Below are positions 13,899 through 26,914 of a DNA stretch of 64,000 bases, in pieces. The notes beneath the pieces were generated by a model. It saw nothing but the letters and a program-made list of their open reading frames with translations, did no database searches and had not been told where the DNA came from. Source of the stretch: Candidatus Polarisedimenticolaceae bacterium (GTDB lineage: Bacteria; Acidobacteriota; Polarisedimenticolia; Polarisedimenticolales; DASRJG01); the NCBI GenBank assembly GCA_036376135.1, contig DASVAW010000158.1, positions 31,458-95,457 of the forward strand, given 5' to 3'. The translations under genes and the position numbers were made by a program. Numbering within the stretch: position 1 is the stretch's first letter; the number at the start of each line of letters is the position of its first letter.

Positions 13899-13958
13899 AC
13901 AGGGACAGGCAGCGTCTTCTGCGCGCTTGCGCGCGGAAAACGGTGCCTGTCCCTGTTT
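13897..13958. repeat. REP-like palindrome (15-bp inverted repeat with nested hairpin)
   Basis: Perfect 15-bp arms AAACAGGGACAGGCA (13897-13911) and TGCCTGTCCCTGTTT (13944-13958) enclose a second hairpin GCGCGC-TT-GCGCGC (13921-13934). The left arm overlaps the tal stop codon. The minus-strand reading of the right side aligns with the palindrome at 17537-17561 (about 18 of 24 positions), suggesting one repeat family. It may also act as a terminator. The GGGACAGGCA core recalls REP elements associated with RAYT transposases; no transposase is visible here. Confidence 0.6.
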
Positions 13959-13976
13959 GTCGTTCGAGGGGGACCC

Positions 13977-17034
<3,058 letters not shown>

Positions 17035-17038
<4 letters not shown>

Positions 17039-17529
17039 ACCTCACCGCGCGCAAGGGCGAGGCGGTCCACGAGGTCCGCATCGAGCGGCAGGCGGGGCAG
17101 TTCCTCGTGGTGGTGGACGGCGTGGAGCACCTGGTCGACGCGCAGAAGCTCGACGCGGACTTCTACTCCATCCTCATCGGCGCAAAGTCGTACGAGGTCT
17201 CGATCGAAGCGGCCGGCACGAAGTACTTCGTCCGCCACGGCTCCGCCGAACAGGTCGTCCACCTCACCGATCCCGCGCGTGAGGGGCGCGACGAGCTGCA
17301 CCGCGCCGGCGAAGGCCCCGAGGTCGTCACCGCGACGATGCCGGGGAAGGTCGTGCGGGTGATGGTCTCGGAAGGGGACACGATCGAGCCCGGCCACGGC
17401 CTCGTCGTGCTCGAGGCGATGAAGATGGAGAACGAGATCACCGCCCCACGCGGCGGGAAGGTCGCCCGCGTGGCGGTCAAGCCCGGGCAGACCGTAGAGA
17501 GCGGCGCGGAGCTCGTGGTCGTCGAGTAG
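17035..17529 (+). CDS. Biotin carboxyl carrier protein subunit of acyl-CoA carboxylase
   Basis: A 164-aa carrier protein. The C-terminal biotinyl/lipoyl-attachment domain (~96-164) contains EAMKMENE with the biotinylated Lys at residue 130. The N-terminal ~90 residues resemble the linker/BT region that docks carrier to carboxylase in fused PccA proteins. The gene looks like a PccA C-terminal half encoded separately. It overlaps accC by 4 nt and is followed by a strong hairpin (17537-17561). Confidence 0.92.
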
Positions 17530-17536
17530 CGGGGGT

Positions 17537-17561
17537 CGAAAAGGGGCCTGGCCCCTTTTCG
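17537..17561. repeat. Hairpin CGAAAAGGGGC-CTG-GCCCCTTTTCG (terminator or REP-like)
   Basis: A perfect 11-bp stem with a 3-nt loop, 8 nt after the carboxylase operon. Symmetric A/T ends would serve as a terminator on either strand. The minus-strand sequence aligns with the palindrome at 13897-13958, so it may be a REP-like element reused as a terminator. Confidence 0.7.
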
Positions 17562-17616
17562 TTCGACGTCCGAAAACGGCGTGCGACGACGGGGACCCGC
17601 GCGTACGCTTCCGGGC

Positions 17617-19020
17617 ATGAACGCCCTCGACCCCGAAAGCTGCTGGCGCGCGGTGCGCACCCACGACGCCCGGTTCGACGGGCGTTTCTTCGTCGGCGTG
17701 ACGTCGACACGCATCTATTGCCGTCCGATCTGCCCCGCACGGCCCCCCAAGCGCGAACACTGCACCTTCCACCCCTCCGCGGCCGCGGCGGAGTCGGAGG
17801 GTTTTCGGCCGTGCCTGCGCTGCCGCCCGGAGCTCGCCCCCGGCTTCTCGCCGGCCGATGCCCCGCGCCGGCTCGCCTACGCGGCGGCGCTTTGGCTCGA
17901 GGAGGGGAACCCGGCGACGCTCGAACGGCTCGCGAGGCGACTCGACGTCACCTCCCGCCACCTGCGGCGCGTGTTCACCGCGGAGTTCGGCGTGAGCCCC
18001 GTCGCGTACGCGCAGACCCAGCGGCTGCTCTCCGCGAAGCGGCTCCTCACCGACACGGGCCTCTCCGTGACCGACGTCGCCCACGCGAGCGGGTTTCGGA
18101 GCCTTCGCCGCTTCCAGAGCTCGTTCAAGGAGCGTTATCGACTCGCGCCGTCGGAGCTCCGCCGCGACACCGCGAGGACCCGCGGCCCCGAGCTCGTCCT
18201 CGAGCTGGCGTACCGACCCCCGTACGCGTGGAACGAGATCCTCGAGTTCCTCGGAGCCCGCGCGATCACGGGGGTCGAGGCGATCGAGAAACGAACGTAT
18301 CTCCGGACGGTCTCGATCGACAGGCACGACGGCTGGCTGCGCGTCGAGAACGCGCGTGGCCGCGACGCCCTTCGCGTGACCCTGTCCGCGTCGCTCGCTC
18401 CCGTGGTCCCCGCGGTCCTCGTTCGCGTGAAACGACTGTTCGACCTCGGGGCCCGTCCCGACGCGATTGCGAAGGTGCTCGGGTCGCTCGCCGCGAAGCG
18501 CCCGGGGCTGCGCGTGCCCGGAGCCTTCGACGGATTCGAGGTCGCCGTGCGCGCGATTCTCGGCCAGCAGGTGAGCGTCAAGGCGGCGAGCACCCTCGCG
18601 GGACGCGTGGCCACGGCGTTCGGGCGATCCATCGAGACGCCGCACGCGGAGCTGACCACGATCTTCCCGACTCCATCACGCCTGAAGGACGCCGCGATCG
18701 AGGCGCACGGCATCCTCCGCGCCCGAGCCGATGCGATTCGCGCGCTCGCGGCGTCGGGGATCCGTCTCGAACCGGGTACGGACGTTCCGTCGACGCTCGA
18801 TTCCCTGCTGGCGCTTCCGGGAGTCGGCCCCTGGACCGCGCAGTACCTGGCGATGCGGACCCTCGCATGGCCGGACGCGTTTCCCGAGGGGGACCTCGTC
18901 CTCCGCCGGGCGCTCGGCGGCGTCGCGGCGCGCGAGGCGCTCACCCGCGCGGAAGGGTGGCGCCCCTGGCGGGCCTACGCGGCCATGCACCTCTGGCAGT
19001 CGATCAAGGAGGAACGATGA
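17617..19020 (+). CDS. Ada-AlkA fusion: methylphosphotriester sensor plus 3-methyladenine DNA glycosylase
   Basis: A 467-aa bifunctional alkylation-repair protein. Residues ~5-75 form the Ada zinc domain with four Cys (IYCRPICPA and [10 protein letters not shown]), which takes methyl groups from phosphotriesters. An AraC-type helix-turn-helix follows (~85-180). Then come the AlkA N-terminal domain and the helix-hairpin-helix glycosylase ([27 protein letters not shown]) with a candidate catalytic Asp in PEGDLVLRR. It probably regulates its own operon when methylated and excises alkylated bases. The ogt ATG overlaps its stop. ATG 17617 was chosen over an upstream frame extension because Ada begins within a few residues of it. 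Confidence 0.93.
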   Translation: MNALDPESCWRAVRTHDARFDGRFFVGVTSTRIYCRPICPARPPKREHCTFHPSAAAAESEGFRPCLRCRPELAPGFSPADAPRRLAYAAALWLEEGNPATLERLARRLDVTSRHLRRVFTAEFGVSPVAYAQTQRLLSAKRLLTDTGLSVTDVAHASGFRSLRRFQSSFKERYRLAPSELRRDTARTRGPELVLELAYRPPYAWNEILEFLGARAITGVEAIEKRTYLRTVSIDRHDGWLRVENARGRDALRVTLSASLAPVVPAVLVRVKRLFDLGARPDAIAKVLGSLAAKRPGLRVPGAFDGFEVAVRAILGQQVSVKAASTLAGRVATAFGRSIETPHAELTTIFPTPSRLKDAAIEAHGILRARADAIRALAASGIRLEPGTDVPSTLDSLLALPGVGPWTAQYLAMRTLAWPDAFPEGDLVLRRALGGVAAREALTRAEGWRPWRAYAAMHLWQSIKEER

Positions 19021-19556
19021 ACGTGCGCATGCATTCCCCGATCGGTACGGTCGAGATCGAAGCCGAGGCCGGCGCGATCACGGCGATCCGCTTCGTGGAC
19101 GGACCGCCGACCTCGACCGAGGATCCGTTGCTTCGTCGGGCGGTGGAGGAGCTCCGGCAGTATTTCGAGGGGAGGCGCGAGCGCTTCGAACTGCCGCTCG
19201 CTCCCAAGGGGACGGACTTCCAGCGCCGGGTCTGGCGGGAGCTGGAGACGATCCCCCTCGGGACGACCCTCTCGTACGGCGAGCTGGCCGGTCGGGTCGG
19301 CGATCCGAAGGCCTCGCGCGCGGTCGGGGCGGCCAACGGGAGGAACCCGATCGCGATCGTGGTCCCGTGTCATCGGGTGATCGGCGCGGACGGGTCGCTC
19401 ACGGGGTACGCGGGGGGGCTGGCTCGGAAGGGGGCATTGCTGCGGCTCGAGGGGTCGATCGGACCGGCCCGGTGTACAGTGCCTCCGGGTCCCCAACCCG
19501 TGAGGCATGATTGCATCCCAAGTTCGCACCGGCGAGCGAGTTCCATTCCGAGCTGA
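19017..19556 (+). CDS. ogt: Methylated-DNA-[protein]-cysteine S-methyltransferase
   Basis: A 179-aa suicide repair protein that removes methyl from O6-methylguanine. The active-site motif [12 protein letters not shown] and the DNA-binding [20 protein letters not shown] are present. The domain ends near residue 150 ([14 protein letters not shown]). A further ~28 residues of unrelated composition read through into the start of the desaturase gene, overlapping it by 46 nt in another frame. It overlaps the Ada-AlkA gene by 4 nt, so repair and sensing are co-expressed. Confidence 0.94.
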   Translation: MNVRMHSPIGTVEIEAEAGAITAIRFVDGPPTSTEDPLLRRAVEELRQYFEGRRERFELPLAPKGTDFQRRVWRELETIPLGTTLSYGELAGRVGDPKASRAVGAANGRNPIAIVVPCHRVIGADGSLTGYAGGLARKGALLRLEGSIGPARCTVPPGPQPVRHDCIPSSHRRASSIPS

Positions 19557-20578
19557 AAGCCAAGGTAGAGGCCTATTTTGCGCGCGCCGGGGCTTCCCCG
19601 CGCGGGGGCTCACGCCTTTGGACGAAGACCGGCACCATCGCCTGCTGGCTGGCGGCCAGCTACGTCGCCCTCGTGTTCGTCGCAAGCGGCCCCGTCACGA
19701 TCGCCCTGGCCGCCCTCTCGACCGCCCTCGCGATCGCCGCGGTCGGGTTCAACATCCAGCACGACGCCAACCACGGCGCCTTCTCCGAACGTCCGTGGGT
19801 CAACCGCGCGATGGGGTACGCCCTCGACGCGATCGGCGGCAGCTCGTACATCTGGTTCTACAAGCACAACGTCTACCACCACACCTACACGAACCTCGCC
19901 GGGGTCGACGACGACATCTCGATCGGGATCCTCGGCCGGCTCTCGCCCGCGCAGCGCCGCCTGCCCTTCCACCGCTTCCAGCAGTTCTATCTCTGGCCGC
20001 TGTATGCGGTCATGGGCGTGAAGTGGCAGCTCTTCGACGACTTCTTCCGCGTGGCGCGCGGTCGTCTCGGCGAGCAGCCGCTCCCGCGTCCCAAAGGCAA
20101 GGACCTCGCGCTGCTGATCGTCGGGAAGGTCTTCTTCTTCGGCGTCGCGTTCGGCGTCCCCTCGCTCCTGCATCCGTTCGGGGCCGTACTCGCGATCTAC
20201 CTCGCCGTCATGGGGGCGGTGGGCATCGTGCTCGCGGTCGTCTTCCAGCTCGCGCACAGCGTCGGGGAGGCCGAACATCCGCTGCGACAGCCCGAGCCCC
20301 AGGTCGTCGCGGACGACTGGGCGCGCCACCAGGTCCAGACGACGGTGGACTTCGCGCGCGGCAGCCGGCTACTCGCCTGGTACGCCGGCGGGTTGAACTT
20401 CCAGATCGAGCACCACCTCTTCCCCCGCGTCTCCCACGTGCACTACCCCGAGATCGCGAAGATCGTCGAGGACGTCAGCCGGCGCTTCGGCGTGCGCTAC
20501 TCCGCGCATCCGACGTTCGCGTCGGCGATCGCGGCGCATTATCGATTCCTTCGCGAGATGGGGAAGGCCGCGGCCTGA
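19511..20578 (+). CDS. Membrane fatty acid desaturase (acyl-CoA/acyl-lipid, linoleoyl-CoA desaturase-like)
   Basis: A 355-aa di-iron membrane desaturase. The three His boxes are [18 protein letters not shown] and [12 protein letters not shown], the last with Q replacing the first H as in front-end desaturases. There is no fused cytochrome b5 domain. Hydrophobic stretches around residues 45-90 and 190-235 fit four membrane helices. The start is TTG 19511, because an in-frame stop (19508-19510) lies just before it and no other start occurs before the conserved region. It introduces a double bond into membrane acyl chains; regiospecificity cannot be told. It is followed by a symmetric terminator. 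Confidence 0.9.
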   Translation: MHPKFAPASEFHSELKAKVEAYFARAGASPRGGSRLWTKTGTIACWLAASYVALVFVASGPVTIALAALSTALAIAAVGFNIQHDANHGAFSERPWVNRAMGYALDAIGGSSYIWFYKHNVYHHTYTNLAGVDDDISIGILGRLSPAQRRLPFHRFQQFYLWPLYAVMGVKWQLFDDFFRVARGRLGEQPLPRPKGKDLALLIVGKVFFFGVAFGVPSLLHPFGAVLAIYLAVMGAVGIVLAVVFQLAHSVGEAEHPLRQPEPQVVADDWARHQVQTTVDFARGSRLLAWYAGGLNFQIEHHLFPRVSHVHYPEIAKIVEDVSRRFGVRYSAHPTFASAIAAHYRFLREMGKAAA

Positions 20579-20586
20579 GCAGGCCG

Positions 20587-20611
20587 CGGAGGCGGCTTGG
20601 AGCCGCCTCCG
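20587..20611. terminator. Bidirectional hairpin between desaturase and HU genes
   Basis: A perfect 11-bp stem (CGGAGGCGGCT/AGCCGCCTCCG) with loop TGG between two convergent genes. No U-run on either side, so it is a GC-rich hairpin terminator by position. Confidence 0.65.
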
Positions 20612-20653
20612 GACCTTGGGTGGGATTTCTTTCAGGATCTCTTGGGCGAACGA

Positions 20654-20929
20654 CTACTTGTTGAGCTTCTTGGTGAGCTGGGCGCCCGCCTTGAAGCGAG
20701 CGATCGTCTTCGCCTTGATCTTGATCGACTCGCCGGTCTGCGGGTTGCGCCCCGTACGAGCCTTGCGCTTGCTGACGCCGAACGTGCCGAAGCCGACGAG
20801 CGTCACGCGCTGACCCTTCTTGAGCGTCGTCGTGATCCCCTCGATGAGGCTCTCGACGGCGGTCGCCGCGGCGGCGCGGGTGATCCCGGCGTCGTCCGAG
20901 ATCTTGGCGATCAGGGTTGCCTTGTTCAT
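20654..20929 (-). CDS. hup: HU family nucleoid DNA-binding protein
   Basis: A 91-aa basic DNA-bending protein of the HU/IHF family. MNKATLIAKISDDAGITRAA, the GFGTFGVSKRKARTGRNPQT arm and the FKAGAQLTKKLN tail are canonical HU. It compacts and bends DNA without strong sequence preference. Expression should be high: a perfect AAGGAGGTGA SD and a TTGACA-17-TGTAAT promoter lie upstream. Confidence 0.96.
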   Translation of the reverse strand: MNKATLIAKISDDAGITRAAAATAVESLIEGITTTLKKGQRVTLVGFGTFGVSKRKARTGRNPQTGESIKIKAKTIARFKAGAQLTKKLNK

Positions 20930-20981
20930 TCGATTTCACCTCCTTCCGTAATGGTCTCTTCGCTCCCGCGAAGGCAAACGC

Positions 20982-21010
20982 ATTACAGCTTTCGCGCGCG
21001 GAGGTGTCAA
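20982..21010 (-). promoter_or_regulatory. Strong sigma70-type promoter for hup
   Basis: Minus strand: TTGACA (21010-21005), 17-nt spacer, TGTAAT (20987-20982), about 50 nt before the hup ATG. Near-consensus elements; function inferred. Confidence 0.75.
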
Positions 21011-21069
21011 GATCGAAACCCGCGAAAACCCGCGCCGGACGCGGGATTCCACGCGACGCGGTCGCGACT

Positions 21070-21426
21070 TCAGTGCGCGCCGGCGGCGAGGAAGCGCGCG
21101 AGGCGCTCGCGCCCGGCGTCGTCGACGTGGGTGAAGAACAACGCCAGCTCGAAGCGAGGGCCGTTCCCCGTCGGGGACTTCAGCTTCTTCCTGCGGACGA
21201 CGACCGCTTCCGCATCGACCGGTTCCGGGCCGGCGCCGTTGGGCAGCAACATGCGGACGGCAAGGCGGGTCATCTCCGGGAAGTCGTGGGTGGAGGAGCA
21301 GTAGAGCCCGCCGAGCGAGAGGTCGCTGGCGGTCATTCGGGCGATCGTCGCGCCGTCCTGCCCCTCGATGTCGAACGAGCGCTGGAATCTCGCGTGCGAA
21401 CGGCGTTCGGCGTGTTGCTTGCTCAA
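21070..21426 (-). CDS. PilZ domain protein (putative c-di-GMP receptor)
   Basis: A 118-aa single-domain PilZ protein. The N-terminal RxxxR motif is RRSHARFQR and the D/NxSxxG motif is DLSLGG, about 35 residues later, the two elements that bind cyclic di-GMP. The TTG at 21426 was chosen because GGAGGGGGG lies about 5 nt upstream; longer in-frame extensions run into the larB leader. Which process it controls (motility, secretion, polysaccharide) is not visible from neighbours. Confidence 0.85.
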   Translation of the reverse strand: MSKQHAERRSHARFQRSFDIEGQDGATIARMTASDLSLGGLYCSSTHDFPEMTRLAVRMLLPNGAGPEPVDAEAVVVRRKKLKSPTGNGPRFELALFFTHVDDAGRERLARFLAAGAH

Positions 21427-21506
21427 GGAATCCCCCCTCCGGGTCGCGGAAATGTAGCACGGTGGGCGATAATTCCGGCCTTCCCGCACGAGGTTCCGGA
21501 GACCCC

Positions 21507-22283
21507 ATGGACCAAGCCGCGCTGCGCCGACTGCTCCTCAAGGTTCGATCGGGGACGACGAAGGTCGAGGACGCGATCGACCGGCTGCGCGGCATGCCGG
21601 CGGACGAGCTCGGCTTCGCGACACTCGACATGCACCGTGCATTGCGACGCGGGATTCCCGAGGCGGTCTACGGTGCGGGAAAGTCGGTCGAGCAGATCGT
21701 CGCGATCGTCGGGCGATTCAAGCACCATGGTCAGACAGCCCTCGTCACCCGGGTCGGTCCCGAGGTCCACGCCGCGGTCGCGGCCGCGCACCCGGAGGTG
21801 GAGTACCACGCGGCGGCGCAGGCGCTCGTGCTCCGTGCGGGACGGCGGAGGAAGGGACGGCCGGGGGTCGTCGTGATGACCGCGGGGACCTCCGACCTTC
21901 CGATTGCCGAGGAAGCGGCGCTGACCGCCGAACTGCTCGGGGAATCCGTGCACCGCATCGAAGACGTGGGAGTCGCCGGACTCCACCGGCTCTTCCGCCA
22001 CCGCAAGGCACTCGAGTCGGCGAGGGTGATCGTGGTCGTGGCGGGGATGGAGGGGGCCTTGCCGTCCGTGGTCGCAGGCCTGGTCGACTGTCCCATCGTC
22101 GGCGTGCCGACCAGCACCGGCTACGGTACGGGGGCAGGGGGGTACGCCGCGCTGCTCGCGATGCTCAACAGTTGCTCGGCCGGGGTGGCCGTGGTCAACA
22201 TCAACAACGGCTACGGGGCCGGGGTGCTCGCTTCCCTGATCAACCGCAACCGGCGGTCCGGACACCGGATTTCCGCGTCGTAA
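21507..22283 (+). CDS. larB: LarB-type pyridinium-3,5-biscarboxylate mononucleotide synthase
   Basis: A 258-aa LarB homologue. LarB carboxylates and hydrolyses nicotinic acid adenine dinucleotide in the first step of the nickel-pincer cofactor pathway. The C-terminal PurE-like (AIR carboxylase) domain contains TAGTSDLPIAEEAALTAELL, GMEGALPSVVAGLVDCPIVG and PTSTGYGTGAGGYAALL. The ATG at 21507 follows GGTTCCGGAGA. Neither larC nor larE nor a lactate racemase is near, so partners must lie elsewhere or the gene is isolated. Confidence 0.92.
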   Translation: MDQAALRRLLLKVRSGTTKVEDAIDRLRGMPADELGFATLDMHRALRRGIPEAVYGAGKSVEQIVAIVGRFKHHGQTALVTRVGPEVHAAVAAAHPEVEYHAAAQALVLRAGRRRKGRPGVVVMTAGTSDLPIAEEAALTAELLGESVHRIEDVGVAGLHRLFRHRKALESARVIVVVAGMEGALPSVVAGLVDCPIVGVPTSTGYGTGAGGYAALLAMLNSCSAGVAVVNINNGYGAGVLASLINRNRRSGHRISAS

Positions 22284-22381
22284 TCGTCGCAATTCCCACG
22301 CCTCGGTGTGGACAGCGGCGAATACCCCCCGTATATAAAGCCCGAAGCGTGAAAGCCCACATTGCCGGTCCGGCCGCTCGC

Positions 22382-22411
22382 TTGACGGTGCCGTGGGGGC
22401 GAGACTAGGAT
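22382..22411 (+). promoter_or_regulatory. Putative promoter of rpsU-dnaG-rpoD operon
   Basis: TTGACG (22382-22387), 18-nt spacer, TAGGAT (22406-22411), 51 nt before the rpsU ATG. A second AT-rich patch (GTATATAAAG, 22331-22340) lies upstream and could be another -10. Confidence 0.55.
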
Positions 22412-22462
22412 GGCGCGTTTGCCACGCATCCATTCTGGTAGGAAAGGCGGGTGAGTTCGAAC

Positions 22463-22669
22463 ATGCCGCTGATCAAGGTGCGCGAGGACGAGAGCCTCGA
22501 AAACGCCTTGAAGCGCTTCAAGCGGAAGTGCGAGAAGTCGGGGATCCTTACCGAGATCAAGAAGCGCCAGCATTACGAGAAGCCGAGCGTCAAGCGTAAG
22601 CGCAAGGCGCTGGCCGCGCGTAAGAAGCTTCTGAAGCGTCTCGCACAGGAACGCCGCCAGAACGCTTAG
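22463..22669 (+). CDS. rpsU: 30S ribosomal protein bS21
   Basis: A 68-aa very basic small-subunit protein. [20 protein letters not shown] and [20 protein letters not shown] are canonical bS21. The ATG at 22463 gives the conserved N-terminus; a GTG at 22451 would add four residues. It is the first gene of the classical rpsU-dnaG-rpoD macromolecular-synthesis operon and is separated from dnaG by a strong hairpin, as in E. coli. Confidence 0.95.
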   Translation: MPLIKVREDESLENALKRFKRKCEKSGILTEIKKRQHYEKPSVKRKRKALAARKKLLKRLAQERRQNA

Positions 22670-22685
22670 ACCCTTTGTCCGGCTC

Positions 22686-22711
22686 GGGGCGGGACCGGCA
22701 GGTCCCGCCCC
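22686..22711 (+). terminator. Attenuator hairpin between rpsU and dnaG
   Basis: Perfect 11-bp stem GGGGCGGGACC/GGTCCCGCCCC, loop GGCA, starting 17 nt after the rpsU stop and followed by TTGT. Its position matches the internal terminator that lowers primase relative to bS21 in the E. coli operon. Confidence 0.75.
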
Positions 22712-22724
22712 TTGTCGTCGGCTC

Positions 22725-24485
22725 GTGGGTGCCCCGTTGGGCGTGGCCTTGACGAAGGACTTCGTCGCGACCGTCCGAAGCGCCGCGGACATCGTCCGGC
22801 TGGTTTCGGACTATGTCCCCCTCAAGCAGGCGGGACGTCGCCTCAAAGGTCTCTGCCCTTTCCATCAGGAAAAGACCCCCTCGTTCTCCGTCGATCCCGA
22901 CCAGCAGCTCTTCTACTGTTTCGGGTGTCAGGCCGGGGGGGACGTCTTCAAGTTCGTCCAACTCTACGAAAAGACGGATTTTCCCGGCTCCGTCGAGTTC
23001 CTCGCCCGCCGCTTCGGGGTGAAGATCCCCGAGCAGACCGATTCACCCGAGGACCGGCTCCGCCGCCGACTCATCGAAATGAACGATGCCGCCGCGGCCT
23101 GGTTCCGGGAGCGGCTGCTCGACCCGGTCGATGGTCGCGAGGGCCGGGCCTACCTCGCCAAGCGGGGAATCGACGACGCCACCGCCGAGCGCCTGGATCT
23201 CGGGTGGGCCCCCGACAGCTGGGACGGGTTGTCGAACCACCTTCGGGCCCGGCGCTTCACGGAACAGGAGTGCCTGGCGGGTGGTCTCTCGGTGCCTCGG
23301 AAGACCGGCACCGGATCGTACGACCGCTTTCGCGGTCGCCTGACCTTCCCGATCCGGGATGTTTCGGGGCGGACGGTGGCCTTCGGAGGACGCATTCTGG
23401 GGGCCGGGGAACCGAAGTACCTGAACTCCCCCGAGACCCCCGCTTACGTGAAGGGGGAGCACCTCTACGGGCTCCACCTCGCCAAGGAAGCGATCCGGAA
23501 GGAGGGTTTCGCGATCCTGGTCGAGGGGTACCTCGACCTCGCCGCGCTCCACCAGGCGGGGTTCGGCCACGCCGTCGCCTCGCTCGGGACCGCGCTGACC
23601 CCGTCCCAGGCCCGCCTCCTAGGACGGTACGCGAACCGGGTCGTGGTTTCCTACGACGGCGATGCCGCCGGAGGCTCCGCCGCGGCGCGCTCCTTGGACA
23701 CCTTCCTCGATCGTGGGTTCGAGGTCCGGGTCGCCGCGATTCCGGGGGGGATGGACCCGGACGACTATCTCCGTAAGGAGGGTTTCGAAGCCTACGACCG
23801 GCTGGTCCGCCAGGCGCCGGGGTATCTCGACTTCCTGATCGCCCGGGAGGCGGCCGCCCGCGACGTGGCGACGGTCGCCGGGAAGGTCGAGGCGGTGAAC
23901 GCCCTCCTTCCCCGCCTGGCGAGCCTTCCGAACGCAATCGAGCGGGCCGCATGGGCCGGGAAGATCGCCGGGGTCCTCGGAATCGAGGACGAGCTCGTCC
24001 TCCAGGAGCTACGCGGCGCGTTGCGCCACGGAAAGGCCGCCATCCGGCACCGGGCCGAGCCGCAGGCCGCCGTGTCGGCGCTGGAGTCCCGGATCGTCGC
24101 CCTTTTGCTCCGCGACCCCGCCTGCCGGGACCAGGCCCGAAAGGGGCTCGACCCCTCCGAGCTCGACGCGGATCGCGTGGCCCCGATCGTGCAGATCATC
24201 CTCGATCTCGAGGGGGCCGGAGCTTCGGTGGACCCACCGTCGGTGATGGCCGCTCTCGACCGGGACGACCTGCGCGATCTCGTCGCGCGGATCGCCTTCC
24301 ACGACGAGGCCGAGCCGTCGGACAACGAATTCGCCGGGTGCCTCGAGACCCTTCGCCGCCGCCGCCTGCGGCGGGAGGGGCGCGACGTCGCCCGCAGGAT
24401 CCAGGACGCCGCGCCCGACGCGGTGGACGACCTTCTCGCGGCGAAGCTCCGCCTCGCCCGCGAGATCGACGCGTTGCAGAGATAG
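22725..24485 (+). CDS. dnaG: DNA primase DnaG
   Basis: A 586-aa primase that makes RNA primers at the fork. The CHC2 zinc finger is CPFHQEKTPSF then FYCFGCQAGGDVFKF. The catalytic TOPRIM core includes ILVEGYLDLAALHQAG and VVSYDGDAAGGSAA. The C-terminal ~150 residues are the DnaB-interaction domain. The start is uncertain: GTG 22725 is used, but GTG 22743 or TTG 22749 would begin closer to the conserved FVATVRSAADIV. No clear SD and an upstream attenuator fit low expression. Confidence 0.95.
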   Translation: MGAPLGVALTKDFVATVRSAADIVRLVSDYVPLKQAGRRLKGLCPFHQEKTPSFSVDPDQQLFYCFGCQAGGDVFKFVQLYEKTDFPGSVEFLARRFGVKIPEQTDSPEDRLRRRLIEMNDAAAAWFRERLLDPVDGREGRAYLAKRGIDDATAERLDLGWAPDSWDGLSNHLRARRFTEQECLAGGLSVPRKTGTGSYDRFRGRLTFPIRDVSGRTVAFGGRILGAGEPKYLNSPETPAYVKGEHLYGLHLAKEAIRKEGFAILVEGYLDLAALHQAGFGHAVASLGTALTPSQARLLGRYANRVVVSYDGDAAGGSAAARSLDTFLDRGFEVRVAAIPGGMDPDDYLRKEGFEAYDRLVRQAPGYLDFLIAREAAARDVATVAGKVEAVNALLPRLASLPNAIERAAWAGKIAGVLGIEDELVLQELRGALRHGKAAIRHRAEPQAAVSALESRIVALLLRDPACRDQARKGLDPSELDADRVAPIVQIILDLEGAGASVDPPSVMAALDRDDLRDLVARIAFHDEAEPSDNEFAGCLETLRRRRLRREGRDVARRIQDAAPDAVDDLLAAKLRLAREIDALQR

Positions 24486-24500
24486 GACGAGCGAGGAGCG

Positions 24501-26233
<1,733 letters not shown>

Positions 26234-26237
<4 letters not shown>

Positions 26238-26914
26238 TCGTCGACCGGATCCGTTCGCTCCCGCTGTTCGCCGAGCTCGAGGAAGAATCCCTCGCGGAGC
26301 TGGCGGGTATCGGGCGGATCCTCCATCGGCGGCGCAAGGAGATCCTCTTCGCCGACGGGGAGCCCTTCGAGGGCTCCTACGTCGTGCTCACGGGGCTCGT
26401 CGTCGTCTACCGGCTCGCCGAGGACGGCCGCATGCTGATCCTCCACGTCTGCCGTCCGGGGGACGCGGTGGCGGTCGCCGGAGTCTTCGGGAGGGACCGC
26501 GACACCTACCGGGCCCACGCTCGCGCGACCCGGGACGCCGATCTCCTCTTCCTCCCCCGCGAGCGCTTCGTCCCGTTCCTCAAGCGCCACCCGGAGCTGG
26601 CGTGGGACGTCGCGCGGGCCCTCGTCGCCCGCAACGACGAGCTCAGCCAGCAGCTCGAGAACGTGACCATGCGCGAGGTGGAGGCGCGCGTGGCCCGGTA
26701 CCTCCTGCGCGAGCTCGAACGCGCGGGAGTCGCCGGCGACCCGCAACCGTCGCTCACGCTCCCGCTCGCGAAGAGCTCCCTGGCCTCCTACCTGGGGACG
26801 GTGCACGAGACGCTCTCGCGGACCTTCTCCCGCCTGATCCGGCAGGGGATCGTGCGCGTCGACGGTCCCCGGGTCACGGTGCTCGACCCCGCGAAGCTGC
26901 GCCGGCTTACCTGA
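26234..26914 (+). CDS. Crp/Fnr family transcriptional regulator (probable CTG start)
   Basis: A 226-aa regulator with an N-terminal cyclic-nucleotide-binding beta-roll ([20 protein letters not shown], then [15 protein letters not shown]) and a C-terminal Crp-type winged helix with recognition helix [20 protein letters not shown]. Only one Cys is seen in the sensor, so it is not an Fnr-type iron-sulfur sensor. No ATG, GTG or TTG precedes the conserved N-terminus. CTG 26234 overlaps the rpoD stop (CTGA) and has GGAG about 8 nt upstream. Coupling to rpoD is unusual. Its end overlaps the convergent gene by 8 nt. Confidence 0.88.

Noticed and set aside
22284..22462. Riboswitch upstream of rpsU
   Set aside because: Only promoter-like elements and no conserved aptamer pattern could be recognised.
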